In this document: in pieces, positions 1 to 6,758 of the stretch
Numbering within the stretch: the first letter of the stretch is position 1
Layout of the letters: each line of letters opens with the position of its first letter
Assembly: GCA_051646185.1 (NCBI GenBank)
Contig: JBOFCS010000153.1
Location: forward strand, 1-8,080
Reading direction: 5' to 3'
From: JBOFCS01 sp051646185
Lineage (GTDB): Bacteria; Actinomycetota; Actinomycetes; Mycobacteriales; Mycobacteriaceae
DNA length: 8,080 bases
The notes under the pieces: generated by a model
The model's database searches: none
Seen by the model: the letters and a program-made list of their open reading frames with translations, nothing else
Told to the model about the DNA's origin: nothing
Made by a program: the position numbers and the translations under genes

Positions 1-229
1 CTTCCCGAGAAAACAACCCCACATTCAACGGCGGAACAGAATTCACTACCTCAGACTCAATACTGGTGGTTAACACCCACCCATCGGACGTTATTGTCGA
101 ATTATCCACCGGCGCAACATCAATCGGCACCGCACCCGACACCCCAGAAACACCTGCAACACCCAACAACGCGACAGCGGTAACGGTAACGGAACTGGCT
201 ACCGCTAAAACACGAAAATACACGCTCAT
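1..229 (-). CDS. MspA-like porin family secreted protein, N-terminal part (runs off left edge)
   Basis: Seventy-six codons are visible, starting MSVYFRVLAVASSVTVTAVA. The first 33 residues form a typical Sec signal peptide: a hydrophobic core at about residues 7-30, then a small-residue site S-G-A (31-33) suitable for signal peptidase I. The mature part begins VPIDVAPVDNSTITSDGWVL and continues with VPPLNVGLFSRE. In MspA-family proteins of mycolic-acid bacteria, a conserved D-G-W-x-L-T segment is followed by an N-x-x-P-x-x-R-E motif near the mature N-terminus, and this matches. These proteins form octameric channels or related secreted proteins of the mycomembrane. The ATG at 229 was chosen because it gives a clean signal peptide; a G-rich stretch about 9 nt upstream may serve as ribosome-binding site. 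The gene lies downstream of the GT87 gene on the same strand but has its own promoter candidate. The reading frame and signal peptide are convincing; the family call rests on about 40 mature residues and is tentative. Confidence 0.62.
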   Translation of the reverse strand, partial: MSVYFRVLAVASSVTVTAVALLGVAGVSGVSGAVPIDVAPVDNSTITSDGWVLTTSIESEVVNSVPPLNVGLFSRE

Positions 230-285
230 ACAACACACCCCACAGAAAACATTTACGGACGTCAGCTAACCAATGGACGACTCTC

Positions 286-316
286 AAGCTACCCCCCCCC
301 ATCTGGATAATGTCAA
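286..316 (-). promoter_or_regulatory. Candidate promoter of the MspA-like gene, with a G9 tract in the spacer
   Basis: On the minus strand a perfect TTGACA (316-311) is followed by a 19-nt spacer that ends in nine consecutive G residues (300-292). A TAGCTT hexamer (291-286) follows directly and fits the loose corynebacterial -10 pattern TAnnnT. The start codon is at 229, giving a leader of roughly 50 nt. The spacer is longer than the usual 17 nt, and its length would change with the homopolymer. The -35 is seen directly; the -10 assignment is inference. Confidence 0.45.
292..300. repeat. Homopolymer C9 (plus) / G9 (minus)
   Basis: Nine consecutive C on the plus strand. It lies outside coding sequence, between the -35 and -10 candidates of the MspA-like gene. 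Mononucleotide G/C tracts of this length are known sites of slipped-strand length change in other bacteria; variability here is inference. Confidence 0.9.
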
Positions 317-380
317 CAGCAAACCAACATTCTTCACAATCGTTATCAAAACGTGACAAAACCGCTGCGGGGGTTGGTAA

Positions 381-1970
381 CTAACTTTTAACCATCGGAA
401 TTTGAACAACTTGAGCTTGACGAGGGCGAAGCCACTGAGGAAGCCAAGTTGGTGGCAGATCAGCTGCCTGGTCGAGAACGCCGCCAGCTGGATCGTCAAC
501 CCAACCATACCGGACAATATCGTTCTCTGGTCGATAAATTTGCCAGATCACTAGTGTACATAAACCCAACACAGCAAGATCCCTAAGAACCACAGTGCCT
601 GTGAATACTTGTTCTGGTAGCCCCTTATTGTTTTCGCCTAAAAGATAGTACATTCGAGGAACCCAGACAAGAGCATCAATTGTCATCCATGCCAACAAAA
701 TTCGCCTATGAGGTAATGCCAATACAGCAAGGGGGACCAGCCACAGCGAAAACTGAGGGCTCCACACCTTATTTGTCAATAAAAAGGCGGCAATCACCAA
801 AAAGGCTAACTGCATCAATCTGGGCCGACGTGCAGCAGTCAAGGCGATATAACCAATTCCCAAGCAGGCCAACATAAATAAGCTAAACGAAATACTATTA
901 AGCATAGAGGGGGGTTCACCTAAGCCAAGGTGCCCATCAAATCCCTTCCACCCAGTAAAAGATGCGACAACATTGTATACTGAATCTGGGTCCATGCCGC
1001 GTTCAGTATTAAGACGCAAAAACTCTCGCCACCCAGCCGGAAATAACACGGCTATAGGAAGATTAACTACAGTCCACGTTACCGCAGTGGCCGCTGCCGC
1101 GCTTAACCACTGACGCATCTTTCCGGTACGCAGACACAAAACCAGCAATGGACCAAGAAGCAAAGCGGGATAAAGCTTCGCTGCGGCGCCCAAACCCAAT
1201 AGCACTCCAGCTAGTAATGGTTTCTTTCTCGACCAGGCCAAAAGCGCACTCGAAGCGAACGCCGTAGCTAAAGCATCAAAATTAGTGAATATTTGAAAAA
1301 TCACAATTGGCGAAGCCGCAATAAGGGCTGAATCCCACACCCGACGCCCGGCAAGTTGTGCACTTGCCCAAATCGTAACCAACCAAGCTAAAGACAAGCC
1401 CAAAGCTATAACATTAAAGAATATAACTACTTGCAATGCTCCCGGCAGCCAACCCTTCAAAGATCCTTGATACCAAGCTTTTGCGATAGTCATACCCACA
1501 TACTGGTAAAGCCCAGTAAGAACCGGGTACTCCATATACCTACGTTGGACCGAACCATCATAACGAATCTGCGGACTACCTGAGCCAGTCGTTTCAACCC
1601 AACTTGACTTATACGGGAACTCCCCCGCATCCAGACGTTCAGCACCATACAATGGCACCGTATCGGAGTAACATAACGCTACATACTGCCGACTATCTGA
1701 CCAATCTAAACCCAGCTCACCATTTGGCCCCATAGGTGCCTGCTGTATGCACCCAGCTTTTGAGCTCCAACCAAGCGCAAGAAAAACCACTGCAAGAAGC
1801 AGCACCACCCGCACCGGAGTAACCCAACGAGTCCGCCCCACCAGGGCATGATGACCTACTGGGCCACCAATAACCTCAACTAATTGCGCAACCATAACAT
1901 CGTTATGCCCCGGCATATCACGCCAATTTGCGCTACGGAGATCCTCGGCCAATGGTCCAGGGGAAACCAT
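381..1970 (-). CDS. Polytopic membrane glycosyltransferase, GT87/DUF2029-like (Rv0051 type)
   Basis: A large integral membrane protein, 529 aa from the ATG at 1970. The frame stays open upstream to a TTG at 2045 (554 aa), one base beyond the stop of the PBP gene. The ATG is preferred because GAGGGG sits 6 nt ahead of it; the TTG has no clear ribosome-binding site. Counting from the ATG, a first membrane span (about 52-69) leads to a long outside loop (about 70-175) containing LCYSDTVPLYGAE, FPYKSSW and MEYPVLTG. About ten further spans follow, with TNFDALATAFA, AAAKLYPALLLGPLL and NKVWSPQFSLWLVPLAVL. These segments closely resemble mycobacterial Rv0051 as recalled. GT87 enzymes are GT-C fold transferases using polyprenyl-phosphate-linked sugars such as polyprenol-phosphomannose outside the membrane. 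The acceptor for this branch is not known to me. The gene is directly behind the PBP gene, implying co-transcription and an envelope role. Membrane family confident; precise reaction not. Confidence 0.85.
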   Translation of the reverse strand: MVSPGPLAEDLRSANWRDMPGHNDVMVAQLVEVIGGPVGHHALVGRTRWVTPVRVVLLLAVVFLALGWSSKAGCIQQAPMGPNGELGLDWSDSRQYVALCYSDTVPLYGAERLDAGEFPYKSSWVETTGSGSPQIRYDGSVQRRYMEYPVLTGLYQYVGMTIAKAWYQGSLKGWLPGALQVVIFFNVIALGLSLAWLVTIWASAQLAGRRVWDSALIAASPIVIFQIFTNFDALATAFASSALLAWSRKKPLLAGVLLGLGAAAKLYPALLLGPLLVLCLRTGKMRQWLSAAAATAVTWTVVNLPIAVLFPAGWREFLRLNTERGMDPDSVYNVVASFTGWKGFDGHLGLGEPPSMLNSISFSLFMLACLGIGYIALTAARRPRLMQLAFLVIAAFLLTNKVWSPQFSLWLVPLAVLALPHRRILLAWMTIDALVWVPRMYYLLGENNKGLPEQVFTGTVVLRDLAVLGLCTLVIWQIYRPENDIVRYGWVDDPAGGVLDQAADLPPTWLPQWLRPRQAQVVQIPMVKS

Positions 1971-2046
1971 AGGAATCCCCTCATGAACAATGGGTGTATC
2001 GCTGTCGTTTGACACGTACTGAAGGCTACCCGACTCCAATATCAAC

Positions 2047-4284
2047 CTATGGATTTGGCGGTGCCACCGCCGAAGTTGGAGCTACCGATGTCACCGGAGC
2101 AACAGACGTGGGTACCGTTGATGCTGTTGGTGCACCTGGAAGCGGAATGGTTATGCCAGGAAGAATTTCAATACTTGGTGGCACCAGCACCACCGAACTA
2201 TTCGTAGCAACAGGCGAACTAGGACCTGACGAGGTCGTTTCAGTTGACGGGGGTACATAAACTGGAACACCCGAGTAGCCACCGATAGTGCCGGGTTTAG
2301 GGAAATTTTCATTTTCGGTTCCGACAAGCGCACCGTCCATAGTGTCTTTCCAAATATCAGAAGGCAGACCTGAACCGTAAATCTGGCCACCGTAGCTGTT
2401 TATTAATGGTTGTTGCCCGCTATCTGTTCCTACCCATACCGCAGTAGCTAACGAAGGTGTGTACCCCACCATCCAGGCATCTTTGTTTTGCCCAGTATCA
2501 CCCAGCTGCGCGGTACCTGTTTTAGCGGCAGATTGTCGACCGCCAGCGAGATTATGGCCTCGCGAATAACCCGCTATTGGTTTCATAGCTGCAGTCGCAT
2601 TATCTGCTACTGCATTATCAAAACGCTTTTCTCCCAACGGAGTTCCTCTATCTAATAACACAACGCCATCAGCAGTAGTAACTTTTTGGATGAAATGTGG
2701 CTTATAATACGTTCCTGATGCTGCAAGAGTTGCATAGGCTGAGGCCATATCTAAAACACGCGATTGGTACTGGCCAAGAACGACACCGTAGTTGGGTGGA
2801 CCTCCAAGCCCATCCTCGGAAAGCGTGTGATCCACTCCAGGAAAGCTTTTTGCTATCCCCGCCTGGTGCGCAGCCTCTGCCACCGCCGAAGCATCACCAT
2901 CTAGCTTCAGCATTAGTCGGTAAAAGCTGGTATTAAGTGATCGCTTTAAAGCCTCAGCAATGGAGCAAACTCCACATGAGTCACCCTCAACATTAGAAAT
3001 TCTGATGCCATTTTGAACAAGCGGTGAGCTGTCTATGGCTGTACCCAACCCAATCCCCTGTTTTAGCGCTGCCACCAACCCAAATACTTTAAACGAAGAA
3101 CCTGTTTGTAAACCCGCTTGCGCATAGTCAAAACCAACCCCATCGGAGCCACCGTAGTAAGCCCGGATAGCACCGGACCGTGGGTCCACTGATACCACTG
3201 CTGATCGGAGATCAGCAGACTCACCTTCTAAGTTCTCATTGACTGAATTTACTGCTGCCTGTTGAGCTTTGGGATCTATTGTGGTAATAATCTGCAGACC
3301 TTCGGTATTTAGCTCTTGCTCACTGATATCAGACTCAGCGAGTTCTTTAAGAACCTGAGTTTTGATAAGCCCCTCTGGACCTGAAGCTGAACTATCCGAG
3401 GTAGCTTCAGCAATAGAAATAGTTGCTGGATAAACCTGAGCAACCCGATCGCCGACACTAAGAGCACCTATCGTAACCATGCCATCAAGTACATAGTTCC
3501 AACGCTCGGTAGCTCGAGTAAGGTTTATTTCAGGATCATTACCCGAAGGGCTCTGAATAGACGAAGCTAGAACCGCACCCTCAGCCACTGTTAGATCCTG
3601 AACATTTTTATTGAAATATGCCTTCGACGCTGCTGAGATACCGTATGCACCTCGACCAAAGTAAATTGTGTTGAGATAGGCCGCCAATATCTCGTCTTTA
3701 GTCCACTCCCTAGCCATTTTTGTTGCCATTACTAATTCTTTAGCTTTACGGGTGTACCCGGCCATGCCAGAACGCTCAGAACCAACAATCGCGTTTTTGA
3801 TGTATTGCTGGGTGATTGTTGAGCCGCCCTGGGTGTCGCCGCCGGTAAGGTTATTTTTTGCAGCCCTAGCAAAGCCACTAATAGAGAATCCGGGGTTACT
3901 GTAAAAATCCCTGTCCTCAGCCGAAATAACTGCATCACGCACAAACTCCGGTATCTGACTGATTTCAACATCTGTTCTATTACCTTGTGGTGGAACCACT
4001 TTTCCGATAATTGAAGTGCCATCTGCAGCAAAAATCGTTGCCACTTGATTTGTCCGTAAATCTCCTGGCTGCGGTACATCTATCACCATGTAGGCAATCA
4101 TGAAAGTTACGGTAGGAATAAGGATTGCTAAGGCAAAAACTGCCACAAAAAACCGTCGAACCAACCGCCATGTGGAATTTTTCTTACGCCGGGATGCACG
4201 TTTCTTAGCCGATGCGGCTGTTGATGAAGTCATAAAAACTTCTTCCTTAGAACGATCCTCAAAGGGCGGGCCGGGATAGGTCAT
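2047..4284 (-). CDS. Class A penicillin-binding protein, bifunctional transglycosylase/transpeptidase (PonA1/PBP1A type)
   Basis: A 745-aa bifunctional peptidoglycan synthase. It has a basic cytoplasmic N-terminus (KKRASRRKK) and one membrane anchor (about 43-67). The glycosyltransferase 51 domain (about 90-270) shows AEDRDFYSNPG with catalytic Glu123, GGSTITQQYIKN (153-164) and KDEILAAYLNTIYFGRGAYG. The transpeptidase domain (about 360-650) has the catalytic SSFK (Ser396), SLN (449-451) and KTGT (588-591), so both activities look intact. A CGVC pair (437, 440) sits just before SLN. After about residue 670 comes a Pro/Ser/Thr/Val-rich tail ending in repeated V-A-P-T-S-like units, as in actinobacterial PonA1. 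It polymerises lipid II into glycan strands and cross-links the peptides on the outer face of the cytoplasmic membrane. The ATG at 4284 has GGAG 8 nt upstream; an internal ATG at 4233 with AAGGAAGAAG upstream would remove 17 residues and is a real alternative. DUF5318 is upstream and the GT87 gene directly downstream. Confidence 0.96.
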   Translation of the reverse strand: MTYPGPPFEDRSKEEVFMTSSTAASAKKRASRRKKNSTWRLVRRFFVAVFALAILIPTVTFMIAYMVIDVPQPGDLRTNQVATIFAADGTSIIGKVVPPQGNRTDVEISQIPEFVRDAVISAEDRDFYSNPGFSISGFARAAKNNLTGGDTQGGSTITQQYIKNAIVGSERSGMAGYTRKAKELVMATKMAREWTKDEILAAYLNTIYFGRGAYGISAASKAYFNKNVQDLTVAEGAVLASSIQSPSGNDPEINLTRATERWNYVLDGMVTIGALSVGDRVAQVYPATISIAEATSDSSASGPEGLIKTQVLKELAESDISEQELNTEGLQIITTIDPKAQQAAVNSVNENLEGESADLRSAVVSVDPRSGAIRAYYGGSDGVGFDYAQAGLQTGSSFKVFGLVAALKQGIGLGTAIDSSPLVQNGIRISNVEGDSCGVCSIAEALKRSLNTSFYRLMLKLDGDASAVAEAAHQAGIAKSFPGVDHTLSEDGLGGPPNYGVVLGQYQSRVLDMASAYATLAASGTYYKPHFIQKVTTADGVVLLDRGTPLGEKRFDNAVADNATAAMKPIAGYSRGHNLAGGRQSAAKTGTAQLGDTGQNKDAWMVGYTPSLATAVWVGTDSGQQPLINSYGGQIYGSGLPSDIWKDTMDGALVGTENENFPKPGTIGGYSGVPVYVPPSTETTSSGPSSPVATNSSVVLVPPSIEILPGITIPLPGAPTASTVPTSVAPVTSVAPTSAVAPPNP

Positions 4285-4299
4285 AAATCATTCTCCAGT

Positions 4300-4314
4300 T
4301 TTGCACTATGCAAA
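4300..4314. promoter_or_regulatory. Perfect short inverted repeat upstream of the PBP gene
   Basis: TTTGCA-cta-TGCAAA is a 6-3-6 perfect dyad, 16 nt ahead of the PBP start codon, in the 74-bp gap after the DUF5318 stop. It could be an operator or a weak RNA hairpin near the ribosome-binding site. There is no T-run after it, so it is not a terminator. Function unknown. Confidence 0.3.
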
Positions 4315-4358
4315 TTTTCACACTGTGCGGTGGCGTGACTAATTGTTAGCTCGAGCTT

Positions 4359-4790
4359 TTATTCTTGGGCTTTACACCCTAAGTCTAAAGAATCACTCTC
4401 CTGAAGACGGGAAGGTCGCTTAGGCGGTGGGGCACCACCAAGTACATAAGACTGGATCAAATGATTCCAGCTACAACTCCGACATACCTCAACATCGTGG
4501 ACCGAAAATTCTTCTTGAGTCTCGGCAAGACGCGCAAGCTCAGTCGAAGTACGCGCTGAACCTGAGATAGCGCCCAACTTGTCCCCAAAAACCCACGAAA
4601 CAACCGTAAGCTGTTCTTTACGGCAAATCGGGCAGATAACTTCGCTACCTCTGCCATGAAATTTAGCTGCCCGCAGCAGGTAAGAATCCGCATCGCATAC
4701 TGCGGTAAGCGCTGTCCGCCCTGAGTGCACCTGAGCCAGCACCGACTTGCGCGCGAGCGCGTAGTCCACTACCTGACGTTGCAGTCCCAT
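4359..4790 (-). CDS. DUF5318 family protein, zinc-ribbon-like (Rv0049 type)
   Basis: A soluble 143-aa protein. It starts MGLQRQVVDYALARKSVLAQ and contains YLLRAAKFHGRGSEVICPIC, KEQLTVVSWVFGDKLGA and EVCRSCSWNHLIQSYVLG. Two CxxC knuckles (C53/C56 and C103/C106) are placed as in a four-cysteine zinc-binding site, with another Cys at 32. The match to mycobacterial Rv0049 is very close over the first 120 residues; the last 25 residues are unconserved and Pro/Ser-rich. No catalytic motif is recognised, and the family function is unknown to me. It is the first gene of the minus-strand cluster ahead of the PBP, an order also seen in mycobacteria, which suggests a link to cell-wall synthesis. There is little Shine-Dalgarno signal before the ATG. 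A TACTCT hexamer (4802-4797) placed so that transcription would begin at or near the ATG hints at a leaderless transcript, but no convincing -35 is present. Confidence 0.9.
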   Translation of the reverse strand: MGLQRQVVDYALARKSVLAQVHSGRTALTAVCDADSYLLRAAKFHGRGSEVICPICRKEQLTVVSWVFGDKLGAISGSARTSTELARLAETQEEFSVHDVEVCRSCSWNHLIQSYVLGGAPPPKRPSRLQESDSLDLGCKAQE

Positions 4791-5048
4791 AACCCCAGAG
4801 TACGGGCAACTATGTCTAAACAGCGATAAAAAGATCTTTGATCACAAAAATGCTAGATATCATGCAACTAGACATACCTAATTTCCTGCAAAATTTTGTT
4901 TGTTAAAACTGCAAAACAGGCCTGAGTGACTGCCAACGTTTATCGCTACCCACCGCTTCTTATGGCAGGCGATGCGGTCTCCATATATATCGGTGCGATA
5001 CAGTTATAAGTGTATCTACCGCCACAAAGCTCACCAAGGAGGTGAACT
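4791..5048. promoter_or_regulatory. Divergent intergenic region between the DUF5318 gene and padR
   Basis: 258 bp without a gene, containing the promoters of both flanking transcripts. It is AT-rich in its left half and holds a 10-nt palindrome AAAGATCTTT (4830-4839). The hexamer GCGATA occurs three times: in AGCGATAAA (4822-4830), inverted in TTTATCGCT (4939-4947), and in TGCGATACA (near 4995). A near-perfect dyad close to padR is listed separately. No small ORF with a good ribosome-binding site was seen. Confidence 0.6.
4988..5016. promoter_or_regulatory. Candidate PadR operator overlapping the padR promoter
   Basis: Two overlapping dyads lie here. TATCG-gtg-CGATA (4988-5000) is perfect. 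GATACA-g-TTATAA-g-TGTATC (4997-5016) is a 20-bp dyad with a self-complementary centre and a single G/G break. TATAAG (5005-5010) or TACAGT (4999-5004) inside it could be the -10 of padR, whose GTG start is 33 nt downstream. PadR-family repressors are dimeric winged-helix proteins that commonly bind such dyads in their own promoters. The symmetry is seen directly; binding is inferred. Confidence 0.5.
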
Positions 5049-5663
5049 GTGCTTGAACTAGCGATCCTGGGCCTACTGCACGGGGCACCCATGCATGGCT
5101 ATGAGCTGCGCAAACGGTTAACTGGATTACTAGGGGCTTTCAGAGCTTTCTCCTACGGCTCCCTATACCCCGCCCTCCGCAGAATGCAGGCTGATGGCCT
5201 CATCGAAGAGGACTCAGCGCCCGCAGGGACACCGGTGCTGCGCCGCGCAAAGCGGGTCTACCAACTCACCCCCACAGGCCGGGAACGTTTCACCGAACTT
5301 GTGGCTGATACCGGACCACAAAATTACACAGACGACGGTTTTGGTGTTCACCTAGCGTTCTTTAGTCGTACCCCCGCTGAAGCACGCTTGCGTATTCTTG
5401 AAGGCCGCCGCCGTCAGGTAGAGGAACGGCGCGAAGGTCTGCGGGAAGCAATCGCACGAGCAAGTAGCTCTTTAGATCGCTACACCCGTCAGCTTCACCA
5501 GTTAGGTCTTGAATCCAGCGAACGAGAAGTTCGCTGGCTCAATGAACTCATTGCCGCAGAAGGCAAAACGATGTCAACACCCGGCTCGGCAGTGCTTCCA
5601 AAAAATGCTGCCCCACAGAGCAAAATATCAATAAGGACAGAAGGAGAACCCGACCATGGGTGA
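5049..5663 (+). CDS. PadR family transcriptional regulator (Rv0047c type)
   Basis: A 204-aa cytoplasmic DNA-binding protein. The N-terminal PadR winged helix (about 1-82) shows LAILGLLHGAPMHGYELRKRL, the recognition-helix region SYGSLYPALRRMQADGLIEE, and wing residues KRVYQLTPTGRERF. Residues about 105-170 form a charged helical C-terminal dimerisation region (RRRQVEERREGLREAIARAS, then EREVRWLNELI), as in PadR subfamilies carrying a Vir_act_alpha_C-like domain. Residues 171-204 are a low-complexity tail overlapping the ino1 leader. The GTG start is supported by AAGGAGGTGA (5036-5045), an essentially complete Shine-Dalgarno sequence with the core ending 6 nt before the start. Its last 8 nt overlap the ino1 start (ATGGGTGA), so the two are probably translated together. 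The same pairing occurs in mycobacteria (Rv0047c-Rv0046c). A likely role is control of its own promoter and hence of ino1; the ligand is unknown. Confidence 0.93.
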   Translation: MLELAILGLLHGAPMHGYELRKRLTGLLGAFRAFSYGSLYPALRRMQADGLIEEDSAPAGTPVLRRAKRVYQLTPTGRERFTELVADTGPQNYTDDGFGVHLAFFSRTPAEARLRILEGRRRQVEERREGLREAIARASSSLDRYTRQLHQLGLESSEREVRWLNELIAAEGKTMSTPGSAVLPKNAAPQSKISIRTEGEPDHG

Positions 5664-6741
5664 TAACAGCACCGCTTCCGTGCGCGTGGCCATTGTAGGT
5701 GTAGGCAACTGCGCCTCGTCCCTGGTTCAGGGCGTGCAGTACTACAAAGATGCCGATGAGAACGCCGTCGTTCCGGGATTGATGCACGTAAAATTTGGCC
5801 GCTACCACGTTCGTGATGTGGAATTTGTAGCTGCTTTTGATGTGGATGCAAAGAAGGTCGGCTTTGACCTATCCGAAGCAATCTTCTCGAGCGAAAACAA
5901 CACCATCAAAATCGCCGACGTCCCCCCCACAAATGTCACCGTTCAGCGTGGACCAACCCTCGACGGAATCGGCAAATACTACGCCGAAACTATTGAGTTA
6001 TCTGACTCAGATCCCGTTGATGTGGTTAAAGCACTCAAAGACGCCAAGGTTGATGTCCTGGTTTCCTATCTACCTGTTGGTTCCGAGGAAGCAGATAAGT
6101 TTTACGCCCAGTGCGCGATCGACGCTGGGGTTGCCTTCGTGAACGCATTACCTGTCTTCATTGCTTCAGATCCAGAGTGGGCACAAAAGTTTGTTGATGC
6201 TGGAGTACCTATCGTCGGTGATGATATTAAAAGTCAGGTTGGTGCAACTATCACTCACCGAGTAATGGCAAAACTGTTTGAAGATCGCGGTGTACAGCTA
6301 GACCGCACCATGCAGCTTAATGTTGGTGGCAACATGGACTTTAAGAACATGTTGGAACGGGAGCGCCTGGAATCAAAGAAGATTTCAAAAACACAAGCAG
6401 TTACCTCTAACCTCAACCGCGAGCTCGGCGCTGGCAACGTACACATCGGACCTTCCGACCATGTAGGTTGGTTAGATGATCGTAAATGGGCATACGTTCG
6501 CCTCGAAGGTCGTGCCTTCGGCGATGTACCGCTTAGCCTGGAGTACAAATTGGAAGTGTGGGATTCACCAAACTCCGCTGGCATCATTATCGATGCCGTG
6601 CGGGCCGCAAAAATTGCCATGGATCGCGGCATCGGTGGTCCTGTATACCCAGCATCGGCCTACCTGATGAAGAGCCCACCTAAGCAAATGGCCGATGATA
6701 AGGCTCGAGCTGAACTTGAAGCGTTTATCATCGAAGCCTAA
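5656..6741 (+). CDS. ino1: myo-Inositol-1-phosphate synthase
   Basis: A 361-aa cytoplasmic enzyme converting glucose 6-phosphate to 1D-myo-inositol 3-phosphate with NAD+ as a recycled cofactor. This is the entry step to phosphatidylinositol, mannosylated inositol lipids and mycothiol in actinobacteria. The Rossmann nucleotide motif VAIVGVGNCASS is at 11-22. The conserved catalytic-core segments GDDIKSQVGATITHR (188-202), LNVGGNMDFKNM (221-232) and DSPNSAGIIIDAVRAAKIA (303-321) are all present. Length fits the compact bacterial form (mycobacterial Ino1 about 367 aa) rather than the longer eukaryotic enzyme. The ATG is preceded by AAGGAG (5641-5646, 9 nt spacing) and lies inside the end of padR. 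The AT-rich stretch around 5621-5634 could host an additional promoter, but no clear hexamer pair is visible. In C. glutamicum ino1 is known to be under the inositol-responsive LacI-type regulator IpsA; I could not identify such a site here. A strong terminator follows at 6759. Confidence 0.97.
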   Translation: MGDNSTASVRVAIVGVGNCASSLVQGVQYYKDADENAVVPGLMHVKFGRYHVRDVEFVAAFDVDAKKVGFDLSEAIFSSENNTIKIADVPPTNVTVQRGPTLDGIGKYYAETIELSDSDPVDVVKALKDAKVDVLVSYLPVGSEEADKFYAQCAIDAGVAFVNALPVFIASDPEWAQKFVDAGVPIVGDDIKSQVGATITHRVMAKLFEDRGVQLDRTMQLNVGGNMDFKNMLERERLESKKISKTQAVTSNLNRELGAGNVHIGPSDHVGWLDDRKWAYVRLEGRAFGDVPLSLEYKLEVWDSPNSAGIIIDAVRAAKIAMDRGIGGPVYPASAYLMKSPPKQMADDKARAELEAFIIEA

Positions 6742-6758
6742 CCGCAACATCTAATCCC

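Noticed and set aside
66..269. Plus-strand ORF of 67 codons
   Set aside because: It is the complement of the MspA-like gene; the minus-strand frame gives a textbook signal peptide, this one gives a Thr-rich sequence with no ribosome-binding site.
120..359. Minus-strand ORF of 79 codons, rich in Cys, Trp and Arg
   Set aside because: Out of frame with the MspA-like gene, covers its promoter, and has a composition typical of a shadow frame.
361..380. Possible terminator (CCG-cag-CGG then TTTTG on the minus strand) after the GT87 gene
   Set aside because: Only a 3-bp stem; too weak to support. No convincing terminator is seen between the GT87 and MspA-like genes.
3732..4079. Minus-strand ORF of 115 codons inside the PBP gene
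   Set aside because: Lies wholly within the glycosyltransferase domain in another frame; the PBP frame is unmistakable.
4348..4357. Palindrome AGCTCGAGCT just after the DUF5318 stop
   Set aside because: Short restriction-site-like palindrome without loop or T-run; likely chance, and transcription is expected to continue into the PBP gene.
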